Assembly: GCF_019175385.1 (NCBI RefSeq)
Contig: NC_083341.1
Span: forward strand, 91,104,321 to 91,168,320
DNA from: Lycium barbarum
Lineage: Eukaryota; Streptophyta; Magnoliopsida; Solanales; Solanaceae
Length of the DNA: 64,000 bases
Direction of reading: 5' to 3'
A model generated the notes under the pieces. That model did not search any database and was not told the DNA's origin. It saw only the letters and a list, made by a program, of their open reading frames with translations. Numbering within the stretch: the first letter of the stretch is position 1; the number at the start of each line of letters is the position of its first letter. Made by a program: the position numbers and the translations under genes. Below, piece by piece: positions 35,782 to 48,473 of this stretch.

Positions 35782-38700
35782 TGGTTAACTACCAAGACAT
35801 TTAGGATTGTCTCACTACTTTCATACTCTAGATTGTGTAATTAGAGAAATTCATTTAGGAACTTTCCTAACTCGTGCCACGAAGCTTAGAACTATAACAT
35901 TCTCTTCCTATCGACTTTGGAACGTATCGAATGTGCAAGTGACAAGTAGGAAATCAAAGGTCCAAGTGAGGATGATTACCCATCGGGTGGTGCATGTTGG
36001 TGACAGATGAGAGTTGAGAGGATATGGAGAGTAGGACAAATTCATAGTCATTATAGACCATAACATAACCCTTATCAGAAAGGACCAAGGCAGTATCATG
36101 TTTTATAGTTATCAGTTCACCTCAGTTATCAGTTATACAGTCTTGCAGTTAGCAGGGTTATGGTTATTCAGTACGCCATTATTTAGTTATTGGCTATCAG
36201 ATCTTCATTTTTCAGTGTATATGGATTTTATTTTGTGGCATGTGAGTATACAGTGATGCCTATGGGTGCTAAGAGAAAGTGTAGGTAACGACTACTACAG
36301 CGAAATCTCCCCATGTTTTAAGTCCGGGTTAAGACCCAAGACTAATGCATGAAGTAATTGACCTAGGTTTAGTATCCTCTGAAGGACAGGTTTCGACACG
36401 GTAGTAAATAAGTATGTTCTATACCTTAAGGAATAAGTTTATTTTGATTTTTGGCCATAGAGCCACTAGTATGAGGATGATAGATCAGATTTAAAACCTT
36501 AGGGAATAATAGGTTATGAAGTTGGCCGCAATAGGCATAAACTGCTCGCGATAGTTTGGACAGAAAAGGGCCCAATGGCAAAAATTCATAGGAGTCTGAC
36601 AAGTTTGATGTTACGAAGGAGGTGATTTCAGTTGGTTCAAGTTTAATCAGGTTAGAACCAGAAAGTACTACATTAGTAAGTTACTACAATAAGTCGGTAT
36701 TACTATGAGATAAGAAGGACTGACAGTTCCCTTTCAGGTCATGTGATTTAGTGTTTCCCCCCAAATGTGTATAGTTTGGCATGATTTTAAAGTGTATATA
36801 AAGTTTGGGTTAGGTATTTCAATATTTTATTTAAGAGAGACGTGATTGCCCTAAGATTGATCCATGACGATAGTCAAAAAAGATAGTATGCGATCGCAGA
36901 ATAGGTCAGAGGGTGAGGAAAGTTAGAAATAACCTTATGCTTCACGCTAGTTATTCAAAATAGAACAATAGAACATGATGATTAGCAGGTGGTAGTAGAA
37001 AAATAAATAAATCGCGAGTAGATGTAGTGAATTACCAATTCCATCAGGGCTATTATAAGTACGATTTGGTATCCTTGGTCAGGTTAACACTAGTTAGTGG
37101 GTAACAGTTGGAGTACACCAAGTGTGTGTTAAAGCCCAATGAGTTAAAGTTAAACTCGAATTACAATGTCAATGGTAGAAGAAAACCAGTTAGGTAGAAC
37201 CAACATAATGATCAGATAGTGACTTGTTGCTAAAATTAAGGAATCCTCAAGCTTAGAGTGTTAGCTTTTCAACTAAGGGGGAGATGGTAGATAAGGTACC
37301 AAGGTATATCATGTGTTCCTTATATTAATAAGCATCGAGAAATAAAAGTTAGAGGTAATGTTACATTCCCAATCCTTGAGTAATTCATGTACTTGGTGAT
37401 ACTTATGCCCAGAAGTACTCTACTCATACCTTACGTACTACATCATGCCCATGTTAGCATTTTACACTCCATGAATATGATTCAAGAATGAAGACTCCAT
37501 TACGATAGTGGTCTATGCAAAAGAAGTGTTCTTTCGTGTTTTGCATATCAAGTTGTGCTCATGTCTAAAGCAAAAAAAAAAAATCCATGTATCACATATT
37601 CATTGTGTTTGTATACCCATGTCCATGTTCTAGCTTGTAAGTTCTTTCCGATTATGATGATGACTTTGTAAGGATCAAAAAAAGGGTAATATGAACGTTT
37701 AAAGACAAAATGTTCGATGCAATCTGCACCTATATCTTGAAGAAGAGAAAAATGTCAAAGGTAGTGATGAAAGTAGATCAAGATGGATGCCTTACCCACG
37801 ATTCCAAGTAACTCGTGCTTATGTTCCTATGGCTAATGTTTTACAATCATGATAAAAGGATTCCCTTTTCTTTCACTAAGTACCTATGCCTTGTTTATGT
37901 TCAAAGTGACTTTCTACTCATGCCTTAGATGCTTAAGGAACGAATTATTAATGCCTATAATCCCTCTCTTCATGAACCTTATTTATAACGAGGGCGCCTA
38001 CTCACAGCGATAAGAGTAAGCTATGTTGAACCATGTCCCATTCTGTAAGTACGTTTAAGTCTCAAAGGTGATACCTTATCCAGGACCTATGTCTCAACAT
38101 ATCCAAGAGTGGAACCTACAATTGTACTCCATGAAAGTCACACTTGTGTCTTATTCTTACTTCAATTCTCATGAAACCATGAAGTCATGTCCAACAGCCC
38201 TGGTATGCATCTTCGATGTACTCATGTAAATCTCATGTTACTCATGCCCCTATGCCTCGAGTCATTCTATCCACGTATTCACGTTTTATACCATATTAGT
38301 CATTTTTCCGGGTATGCATGTTCCATGTTATGTCATTCTTGTTCGATGTAAACATGTCATGCCTATGCTTTTAAAATGAAGTGTCCCATATGATTCGTAC
38401 CTATAATTCATTTTCTCTCAATCATTCATGATCCTCCCACGATAATAATCAAGATGATCCAAGGTATTAATATCTATGTTTCAGAGAGACCAAAGTAAGG
38501 TTCGAAGTAAGGTACGTTCCTATTTCAAAGTAAGATTCTTTCAGGTACTCTATGGTACACATCTCAAAGGTATTTTACACAGATTCAACGTATTCATGGC
38601 ATGCCCATGATAGAGCTTATGCTATATGTTAGGATTTTATTTCTGTTATATGACTCAAGTCTGTCTCATTCCCACATAGTTCCGATTACGTTCAAAGCCC

Positions 38701-38899
38701 AAGTAGTACTCCTGCCTAATATGTCTATCGTAGTGATATATGAACATCTACAATCAAACTTATAAGTGTTCGGATCCCATCTCCGCTCAGTATACAGATC
38801 TCTTGCTGTAACATAACATTTATGTTTTTCAACATTGAATACTCATGCTATGATATCCATGTTTTCACGCATTAGATCTCATGTCAGATCAGTACTCAT
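35782..38899 (+). other. Non-coding centre of element E
   Basis: About 3.1 kb with no recognisable gag, protease, reverse transcriptase or integrase-core motif. The second half is rich in CATGT/TCATG words and pyrimidines, unlike the purine-rich centre of element B, so the fill of the two elements differs. Confidence 0.65.
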
Positions 38900-39282
38900 G
38901 AAAGGTGTGAGGAGATTTTGACAAGGAAAGGAAGCTTAGTCCCAGATATATTGGACCTTACAGAATCCCGCGGAGGGTTGGTCAAGTTGCTTATGAACTT
39001 GAGTTGCCACAAGATTTGACTGCTGTACACCCAGTGTTTCATGTATCCATATTGAGGGAGTGTGTGGGAGACCAGTCATTGGTTGTTCCTGTTGATACCA
39101 TTACAGTTAAGGATGGTTTGACCTATGAGGAGATCCCCGTAGCCATTCTTGATCATCAGGTTTGCAAGTTAAGAACTAAGGATGTTGCCTCAGTTAAAGT
39201 GTTATGGAGAAGTCAGAAAGTTGAGGAGGATACATGGGAAGCCGAAGAAGACATGAAATCCAAGTATCCATACTTGTTTTAA
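38900..39282 (+). pseudogene. Element E integrase C-terminus with chromodomain-like tail
   Basis: From about 38936 the frame reads KLSPRYIGPYRIPRRVGQVAYELELPQDLTAVHPVFHVSILREC, then TYEEIPVAILDHQVCKLRTKDVASVKVLW and ends VEEDTWEAEEDMKSKYPYLF at the stop 39280-39282. All residues from the GPY module to the chromodomain-like end are in one frame without stops. Just upstream (near 38915) there is a stop and a frame break, and nothing earlier in integrase survives. The Trp lost in element B is kept here. The function of the intact protein would be chromatin targeting; on its own this piece has no obvious start or partner domain. Confidence 0.87.
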
Positions 39283-39488
39283 GAACCGGCAAAGAATGCT
39301 CAAGGTAACTAACCTCCATATCCATTTCATGTTCACGTTCACGTATTCAATATTCATGTTTCCATGTAACCATTTCATACCAGCTTAGTCCCCATGTTTC
39401 ATATTGTGTTTTCTTCACACTTATGTATTCAGGCCATGTCCAGTCCCATTCTTAACCACGACCCATCATTCGAGGATGAATGATCCTA

Positions 39489-39500
39489 AGGGGGGGATAA
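39489..39500 (+). other. Polypurine tract of element E
   Basis: AAGGGGGGGATAA lies directly before the 3' LTR, after CATTCGAGGATGAATGATCC. Confidence 0.8.
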
Positions 39501-41552
39501 TATAACATACCGTAAATCTAAGTTAGGTGTGAAAGTATGAAGCTAGTATAAAGATGATATTTTAGCTATATGAATTCATTCGGGATGAATTCGGGTGATA
39601 AACAGTCATTTTGAAGTCAAACCAAAAAGTGAAGTTCTTTAGGCCTTTTAAATCCGTCTAAGTCTGAGATAGTCTGTACTTATGGCCTATTTTTGAGTAT
39701 TTACGATAGGAATGTGAGAAAACGCGAAACATGAAACTTGTAGGTCTTTAAAATACCTTTCCAACCATATATTATGGAGCTCAAAGGGAGCTCTGTGCTA
39801 GAAGTTATGCCCGTTTTACTGGACGCTACGCAGTCTGCGCGAAGTGCCCTTCAGGTGCGCGATCATCTTCACGAAGTGGGCCTCCAGCTATGCAGCCCCG
39901 CACCGAACACAATGTTTTAAAAGCCTTACTTAATTATATTCATTCCCACTTCATTTTAAACCAATTTGTCTGAGGAAAAAAAAACCCTAAAGAAGTCTCT
40001 CAAGCCCTAAGGACGAAGCTCTTCTCTCCCAACCTTCAAGATACTTTAAGGTAAGCCTATTCCATGCATTCCAAGTCAATTCCAACATACGTTCATGATT
40101 ATTAAGTCGAAATTCAACGTTCTTAACCTAGGGTTTTCAAGAAAACCCAATTAAAGGGATTCAAGACTAAGGCTTTAGAAGTTCCTCTTCAAGTCCAGAC
40201 CTTTACTACAAGATTGGAGCATTACCAGGTATGTAGAGTTTCTATCTAAGTGTGAGAACATCTTTGTTCTTCCCCACGCCACGTTCTTCCATGAAAGTAT
40301 GAGATTATATCAAACTAGGGTTTTAACCATGTTCATTATAACCCTGAGTACATGTACCATGATATACTATGTTTGTGTGATTACTTCGTTATTGTGTTCT
40401 TAATAGTTCCCTTTTGGTTATTGAGAATCGATCCGTAATAAATGAAAACCCATACATTGTATTCCATGGGTTCTTACATGCAAGTTATGAAATATTATGT
40501 TTATTTTCATAAAAATCCTACATGTCTCCATGTTTTCATACAAGGTATATTATATATATCACCTTCATTTTATAATACAAGCAAGAATCCTGTTTACAAG
40601 CAAGTTATATAACTCATGGGATACTAAGCCAATTATATCCATGTTCATGTAATTTAGGAGTTGGACAAATTACCGAGAAGGTTTTATACCTGAAACTATG
40701 TATGCCAACGTAGGATAAGGATCGCTCAGCACATGTTTAGGACAATACCTTTATATTGTCCCCGTTGAGGGATTTGGATCCATTCATGTCGTGTTCACGT
40801 CTTGTACCCCGGCAAGGTACAGGATGGCTTAGTTGATCGGGTAGAGATCATACGCCATGTGTTAACGTGGTGGTTACATGTCAGTTATATTAATGATCTC
40901 CCACAAATATTTTTAATCATGTTATATATATGTATGTATTCATATACATGTTCATGACCAGGTTTCAATTTCAGTTTCAGCTCTTATCATGTTATTTCAT
41001 GTGACATGTTTATTTCATTCAGTTTCTTTACATACCAGTACATTTCATGTGTTGACGTCCCCTTTCTATTGCCCGGGGGCCTGCATTTCATGATGTAAGT
41101 ACGGATTTACCAGACGACGCATCTGCTCACTAGGACTTTACATGTATCAGCTTGTTGATGTGCCCCATCTTCTTCGGGGTTTAGTCATTATTTACTTTAT
41201 GTTAGTTACGCATTTAAGGTATGTTGGGGGCCTTGTCCCAGCAATTATCTTTAGCAGTTCCGACTCATGCTAGAGGTTTCATAGACTAGTCAGTCAGTCA
41301 GGTATGTCAGATAATCAGAGTTGTTTAGCCATCTTTGGCTCAGCATTTATGACAATCCACATTCATGTTTTAAACAAGTATTTTTATTTGATATTTTGAA
41401 ATCTCATGTTTATTAAGGCTCATCATGTTTTATGTTATATTCCGCTCATGTTATGCCTCATGATGATTCAGCAATCCATGTGATTGGCTCGGTCACATGC
41501 AGTAAGGTACCGAGTGTCGTCTTACGTCCAGGCCATGGTTTCGGGCGTGACA
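39501..41552 (+). repeat. Element E 3' LTR (2.05 kb)
   Basis: It starts TATAACATACC, where TG would be expected (G to A change), and ends TCGGGCGTGACA. Double hairpin: CAGTAC/GTGTTG (41036-41054), then GTCCCC/GGGGGC (41057-41080). In both stems the changes relative to other families keep pairing through G-U. Confidence 0.88.
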
Positions 41553-41893
41553 TGATTGTCTTGGCATGACAGTCCAAGATCGCATGATAAGAAGAAAGCC
41601 AGGTCATACCCAAAATAATATCGAAATCCACCATATCAAGTATGATCAAGTCTAACCACGTGTCATAACCCATAAAAGTAACCAAATAGAATCTCCGACT
41701 GGAGTAGACACATGAATAGGTACCGCTATTCTATCACAAGTCAAGTCTCAACCAAAAGCATAATATGCAGACATATACAAATAAGTGGATCCTAGATCAA
41801 ATAATACAGATGTTGCTCTGTGTCTGACAAAAACGGTACCTGAAATAACAGCATCTGAGGCCTTCGCCTTAGGTCTACCTGGGAATGAATAAC
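41553..41893 (-). pseudogene. Element F protease region fragment
   Basis: On the minus strand the frame reads CYSFPGRPKAKASDAVISG, then VLFDLGSTYLYMSAYY (the protease Asp motif, with Leu where the family has Pro or Ser) and later LDMVDFDIILGMTWLSSYHAILDCHAKT, typical of gypsy protease to reverse-transcriptase linkers. A stop (FG-stop-DL) breaks it. The left end is cut by element E. The right end is cut by solo LTR G2, across which it continues into the gag of F at 46749. Clade uncertain within chromoviruses. Confidence 0.85.
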
Positions 41894-41898
41894 ACTAG

Positions 41899-44800
41899 TG
41901 TCACGACCCAACCAGTGGGCCGTGACGGGTAACCGGAGCTGACTACCGGGCACCACTCATCATGCTAACCATCTTACCCAACCTGTACACACGTAATCAC
42001 CAAAACAATACATATATGTATACATAAGCCCTCACGGATGTAAAATGATATATAACAATATACACTGGGGTGATCATAAGACATCTACTACCCACACATA
42101 TGTATCTATGAGCCGTTAGCTGGAGTACTGAACATAAGGACGGGACAGGACCCTGTCGTGCCTGGGTATATACACAAAGGAATATATCAAAAACTACACT
42201 TCCGGAGTAGGGAAGTGCTCCTGTGCAAGTTAATCTGGCTCCTAAGGATCTGGGTCGTCCCCCTGTCTACCTGTGAGCATGAACACAGCGTCGAAAATGA
42301 AAAGAACGTCAGTACGAACAATGTACTTAGTATGTAAGGCATACATGGTAACACAACAAGGAAATATAGAAAACATAAGAAGAAAAGATAATTGTTATTG
42401 CTTGCCTCTTAAGGCAGAATCATGCATGCTAACTTATATCAATAACAACATCATGTCATGTATGCATATGTAAACTTGTTACACCTCGGAAATTTTCGGA
42501 CTTGTTGCCTTGTGGATAGGCTAGTGTGAGCTTGGGATGATTATGAAATCCTTATGAGATTAAGGGAAGTATTAGATAGCTTAAGGTGCAGACTATAATA
42601 TTTTGAGTCATACGAATATGTGAAGTTTAGTTGTTGAAGGAAGTGAAGCGTAAGTCGTGTTCGGAAGGTTTCCGCTTAATTGAGCTAATATTTATTTAGG
42701 ATTATCTTGAGGGGCTGTTATAGGGCCTATTGTATGGTTAATGAAGTGTTATATAAGTGCCAAGAAGGTTCCACGAGGATTGGAAGTCAAACGAGTCGAC
42801 AAGAATGGAATTCAGAAATTCCCAGTTGTACGGACTGTATAAACTATATGGCCCGTATAATGGTCCATAGATTTGTTCCAGAGTAGGGTGCAACCTGGGA
42901 AGATTATACAGTCTGATTATATGGACTGTATAAATTATACAGCCCGTATAATTGGCCGTATAATCGGGTCGGGTCAGATTTTCTTTTTATATACAAGGCC
43001 GACCCTTGCTCATTTTTCATTTCCCACATTTATTTCAAGCTCATCAAAGCTCCAAAACCCTTTTCCCAACATACTTCACTCAAACCCAAGGGATTACAAA
43101 GATCAAATAGCAAGAATCAAGTGTTCATGTGTTAGAGGCTTCCTAGGGTTGGTAGATTTCAAGAAATACTTGGGCATTGTAGCTAGGGTTTTTGCACAAG
43201 TTGATAGCTGCTCCAAAGCTTGTTCTTATGGGATAAAAAGGTTATTTTCCATGTTTATTTCATGTTATTGAGAATGCTTGGTTGTAGCAAAACATGGGTA
43301 CAAGAAGGAAGTAGAGAATGAAGTCTAAATGTAGCTTTTATGATGTTTGTGAGGAGTAAGCTAACTTGAGTCATGATTCTTAGTATTACATGAATATAAT
43401 ATTGTTATGGAAGGTAGTAATGGTGGTAAGGAAACATTGTATGAAAATGTGCTAAAAGGGGTGTGAGGTTGTTGGTATGAGTTGAACATGAGGATGAATT
43501 TTGAAGGCTTAATGAAATGTGATTACTTGATTATGATATTGTGAGTATATTATGGATGTTGGGAGTTGTATTGTAGTATAGTGGAAGTCAATGGAATAGG
43601 GGAAATGCTACCCAATTTTCGTTAAATCATGAATTATTCTAGTTTAGGTTTAAGGGTGTCATTAAAGCTTAACCATGGTATGAATCCTTCTGAATGTAGA
43701 TTATCCAAGCTTCGACGGTGAACGTTAAATAGTTAAGAATACAAAGAGGTATGTAAGGCTAACCCTTATTTCATTAAGGCATGGTTCTTTTGCTATATAC
43801 CCTTTCATGAGTTCCATAATGTCCTCCAAATGATTCTATCTCTAAAGTTACTAAAGCTAATGATCTTCGATACTTTTATGATTCCATTACCTCCCTTATA
43901 TGATAGTTGATCCTCCAAGGATAGACGTAACGAAAACGATGATGGTAATGATGTTGATGATACTTATGGGCTCTCATGTATACGTGTCTAAGTATGTATG
44001 ACTATTATATAACACCGAGCTTATATGGTCGAGTATGATACCTATCGCGCGCATACCACTGCAGTTGGGTACGGATAACACTGAGCCTTAGTAGGGCCAA
44101 GTATGTATAATCACCGAGCCTTGTCATGGCCGGGTATGTGAGACACCGAACCTTCATGGTCGGGTATGATATGGATACGAGTATGAATACGACTACGAAT
44201 ACGAATATATATGTATGTATGTACATGAGTAAGCATTAGAAATGGAAGGTCCCTATGAAAGACAAGTAGATATGATGAAGGACACTAGAGGTACAAATGA
44301 CTCTATTACCTCCTGATTCTCCCATCTCATGTTATTTCTTGTGCTGTCTATTATGCTTCTACTATGATGTTGATTATACTTTACATACTCAGTACATTAT
44401 TCGTACTGACGTCCTTTTGTTTGTGGACGCTGCGTCATGCCAACAGGTGGACAGGGAGACAGGCTTGATCCATAGATTTCTTTTCAGGGACTACATAGAG
44501 GAGCTCTATTTCATCCGGAGCTACAGCCATTGGGTATTATTCTTTTGTGTACATACATATGGGCATGGCGGGGCCCTGTCCCGCCTATATGATGTTACAT
44601 ACTCTTCTTAAAGGCTCGTAGACAGTTGCGTATGGTTAGATGTCTTGTAGCCTTGTCGGTTCACATTTTGTATATCATTTTGATAGCCTCGTCGGCTTGT
44701 GTATATGGATACGGGCATTGTTATTGATGATGATATAAGTGCGTTGTTTCCCAACAAGATTAGCACTATTGATGTATATAAATTATGAGTAAGTCAGGTA

Positions 44801-46743
44801 GCTCACCTAGAAGTGAATATAAGAGTACGATAAGAGGTGCCCGGGTGGGTTAGCACCGGGTGCCCGTCATGGTCCTCCGGTTGGGTCGTGACAAAACTGC
44901 CCGACCATATAGGTACGGTGCGATCATCATTAGCCCGCGTCCGGGGTAAACATCTCATGCCGCCCACTAGTGGTGTCTGCCCATGCCATCTAGACATGGT
45001 GTAATCAACATCATAGCTGCCCACTACGCCTGTCAAAGTGGTGATTGCCCGACCATATAGGCGCGGTGTACTCATCATCATATATGTAACATAAAGCATG
45101 CATGAGAGTTGAAGTAAAAGCTATAACTCTATCAGAGTGAAGTAAGGTCGGTAACCTCGGATTACATTATGGAACATCATGATCGTCATGTCTCACCTTG
45201 AAGGAACTAGCACTATAAGGTGAGGTTATCAACAATGAATAGCATCAAGGAATCATGTAAAGATCATTAACATCATAATAGCACTGTATCATTATCATGG
45301 AACATATCTCATCTCTATTTTGTAGGAACTTTTAATACTCTTTAGCTTTCATCTTTTGGGAATGTAAGAAGGTCATGGGATATATAAGAATCATGCCTTT
45401 GAAGGAAGGGCTAGCCTTGCATACCTTTGTGTCTTTTTAGCTCTATTGCCTACTTGCTTGCCTTTCAAGCTCGCGATTCTACCTTCAAGAGAATTTGTAC
45501 TAAGATTGGATAACCGGAAACATACTTGAAGCTAAACTAAGGCGACTAAGGGCTAACGAAAATTGGGCAGCACTTCCTTTGTTTCTACGACTCTCTCCAT
45601 ATAATATAACAACACCCAAACATCAATAACAACACCCATGATAACATAATTAATAAATTCTTCAAGTTAAACATTGTTTACTTCTTAAATCCACCTTCAA
45701 AATCATCCATAACCATACCTATAATACAACTTCATATTCATTCTCATATAATACTCCTTTAACACCATTTGTATTATTCACCACAAGATTGTACTCATAA
45801 CACGTCAAGAACTATTATTCAAGTGAAGTCATCATTCAAGAATATTACCATTTTCATATTTGTACTCCATATCCTCCTCCCTTCCATAATCTAAATATTT
45901 TAACCTCTCAATACTCTTAATAACATGAATTGAACATTAAACTTACCTTTGATGATGTAGGAATGAACTTTGGATGTAAATACTTCACTTGGAGAAAACC
46001 CACTTCAACACCAAAGAGATTCTTGGTTTCCACAAACCCTAGAGAGTATCCTTGCACTTGATTCTACTAATTCTTGGTGTTTACTCCTTGATTTCTCTTG
46101 GGTATATGATAATATGATGAGAGAATTTTTCTAGAACCTTCAAGACTTAGAGAGAGACTGAAATCTAAAAATTTGGAGCATAACTCGTCTATTTATAGCT
46201 GAAACTGGAAAGTTCCAGAGAAGCGGTTCGACGAGCGGGTTGACGACCCTTCGACATGTCGACAGTCTGTCGACTTGCTCCGCCGACTAACACCTGAGAA
46301 TCTCTGATTGCAGAAACACGTTGACGGTCAAGTTGACGGTCCCGTCGACGTGTCGACGGTTCGTTGACTGACGCCTGCATGTCTCAGTCTGCAGAAACAT
46401 ATTGATGGTGCACAGTGACGGTCCATCGGCATGTCGACGGCCCGTCGACAGTGACTGGTGTCTGCAGAATTTCCCTGATTCAGTTCAGATTTCGCTGATT
46501 CGATCCGTTCAAATTCTAACCCCGTAAATCTCCTGGAATACCTATCGGTACATTTGTATTTGGGGTAAGATATTCTCTACCTTAACTATCTCCCACGAGC
46601 TTTTTTATCTTGCCTCAAATGTCTTTGGAATCTTAATTAGAACCGTCAAGTGCCCCTTCTTACTTGTAGGGACATCATACACATCTCACCCTGCGTTAGT
46701 CTATTTACCGCACAGCGACATGAAATTTGTCCTAGGTGTAACA
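41899..46743 (-). mobile_element. Solo LTR G2 (minus), split by solo LTR G1
   Basis: On the minus strand TGTTACACCTAGG at 46743 to GGGTCGTGACA at 41899. Flanks are ACTAG (41894-41898) and ACTGG (46744-46748), a target duplication with one change. Without G1 it is about 2.43 kb. It contains a GTCGAC palindromic cassette (46215-46460), a TGGGCAGCACTTCC motif near 45570, a splice-donor-like motif near 45420, and a weak double hairpin (42289-42328). Confidence 0.88.
42477..44893 (+). mobile_element. Solo LTR G1 (2.42 kb)
   Basis: TGTTACACCTCGG to TTGGGTCGTGACA, flanked on both sides by AAACT (42472-42476, 44894-44898). No primer site follows, so it is a solo LTR. Contents in order: TATACAG/CTGTATA palindromic cassette (42833-42965), TATA candidate (42987-42994), GGGGAAATGCTACCC motif (43601), donor-like GAGGTATGTAAGG (43747), CACCGAGCC repeat cassette (44012-44170), double hairpin CAGTAC/GTACTG and CGTCC/GGACG (44390-44429). 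Confidence 0.95.
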
Positions 46744-46748
46744 ACTGG

Positions 46749-48260
46749 GCCCCACCAAGACCAGACTGTGATCCACCTCTCGAACTCTGGGACCTGCCTC
46801 TACCGTTCTGGGACCCACCCCTAGAAATTTCTAGACTACTGCGGCCTAACTGAGCACCGTTTTTCAAAAAAGTACCACCTCATCTACCTAAAGATACCGG
46901 AGTCCTCTGGGGCTGATAACCCTGCCTGGGTCATAGACACTCTCAAGCAAAATGACCAAGCGCTCCACATGTAAAACAAGCCTTAGGAGGCAGAGTCTGA
47001 TGAACCAAAACTGAAGACCCAGCTGGAACAACTTTGTCTGCTGGTCAAGATTATGAGCTCTTAAAAGTGGTCTGCCTGGATAGCCCACTAGAAGAAGCCT
47101 ACAGTGCTGGCTGTAAAGGGCGGCCGGAATAGGACTGATACTGCCTTGAAGACTGTCCGGCGCCCCTCGAGCTGGAACCACTATAACCCCTAAACGGTCA
47201 TTGCCTCTTATCACTAACCCCTTCAAATGCGGGCCTAAGCAGCCTTAACTAAGGAAGCATGCTCAATAATGGACTGGAAGGAAGCACTCATGGCCTCAAC
47301 CTGAAGGCATGGGATCTGAAGAGCAATAGAGAGCCCACCAACAAATCATCGAATCCTATCAGGCTCAGTAGGAATCAGGGGTGCTGAATAACGGGCCAAA
47401 TGCAAATAACGAGTCGCATAAGCATCAACAGACAATCCCCTCTACTGCAAATGGAGGAAATCATCTCTACGTTCCTCTCTCAAAGCCCGGGGCACATACT
47501 TCTCAAGGAAGGCCCGATAAAACTATGTCCAAGTAAGTGGAGGAGAACTCTCTAGTCAGCAGGAAATGAAGTACCTCCATAAGGTCTTCGTGTCTCCGCG
47601 AAACTGGTATGACACATAATCGACCCTGTGGGTCTCAACAATCCCCATCCTATGCAATAACTCGTACATGTCCAATATAAACTCATATGCATCCTCTCCA
47701 GAAGTACAAGTGAATCTCGGGAGATCCATCTTCCTGAATCTCCTTACAAGCTCCTGATCGGTCAAGGTCATAACAGAGCCTGCCATGGGCCTAATGTCAT
47801 CTTCGAGGGCCGGCACTGCATCCATCCGTGGAGCTACAGCTGCAGCAGGATACGCTGCATGGGTCTACCTCTGCTCAGGGGTCTACGCCCCCTCTCTAGT
47901 CTGTGATCCTCCACTCGGAGAAGTAATACCAGCGGCAGCCTACTGGGCATCCAAATGGAGTAGAACACGAGCCATAGTATCCTGCATCATCTGCTCTAAA
48001 GTGGCCTCGGGGTGTGCGCGTGCTGGAGCCACATCATCCTCGACGGCCTGGTCATGAACCTACTGAACCTCTGGCTCTAGCTTTGGAGATGGAGATCTCA
48101 CACGCTGCTGCCCTGCCGCAGGAGCCCTTCCCCTGGCTGGTCCAACCCCGCAGCCTCTAGCTCGACTACGTCCTCTAACTGTCACTCATCCCCTGGTACC
48201 AGCCGCAGCTGCTGGCTCCCGTACATGATCTCGGGCTGTCGTGGCTTGAGTCCTCACCAT
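46749..48260 (-). pseudogene. Element F gag (frameshifted)
   Basis: The start is at 48260 (MVRTQATTARDHVREPAAA), placed because CTCACAG, a splice-acceptor-like end, lies directly before it. Stops appear soon. The capsid-like core is clear at 47825-47556 (ELVRRFRKMDLPRFTCTSGEDAYEF, then VDYVSYQFRGDTKTLWRYF) and continues in another frame through about 47220. The C-terminal part toward 46749 is Gly/Arg/Ser-rich (GGSQNGRGRSQ) and once held the zinc knuckle. It then joins, across G2, the protease fragment at 41893. The sequence differs from the gag of A, so F belongs to another lineage. Not functional. Confidence 0.85.
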
Positions 48261-48384
48261 CTGTGAGAAAAGAGATAAAAATCAGATACCAATTCAATTG
48301 TTTCACATACCAATTAGAATAAAGTAGCATAAAAGAATGAAAGAAAGTGAAGTTTCCTAAAAGTCCTATAGCCTCTCCCATATA

Positions 48385-48404
48385 AGTACGGAGCTCATCG
48401 TACT
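48385..48404 (-). other. Leader stem-loop with palindromic GAGCTC loop (element F)
   Basis: On the minus strand AGTACG pairs with CGTACT around the loop ATGAGCTC. The layout, two bases plus a 6-nt palindrome, is the same as in A, B and C, and so are the flanks (GTAGAGTCT before, GAGGCTATAGG after), but stem and loop sequences are unrelated. It starts 54 nt after the primer site. Confidence 0.6.
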
Positions 48405-48458
48405 GATCTACGAGACTCTACTAGACACGCTATTGTATTATAGACTGGGTAACCTAGG

Positions 48459-48470
48459 GCTCTGATACCA
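48459..48470 (-). other. Primer binding site, tRNA-iMet (element F)
   Basis: The minus strand reads TGGTATCAGAGC, three bases inside the 5' LTR end. Confidence 0.92.
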
Positions 48471-48473
48471 ACT

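Larger units (their letters stand above)
33792..41552 (+). mobile_element. Element E: non-autonomous chromovirus, 5' LTR truncated
   Basis: A 5' LTR remnant, primer site, leader, about 3 kb without gag or pol, integrase C-terminus with chromodomain tail, polypurine tract and a complete 3' LTR. It interrupts the protease region of element F. The first part of the 5' LTR is gone at the junction with D, so no target duplication can be read. Many LTR differences suggest it is older than C. Confidence 0.88.
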
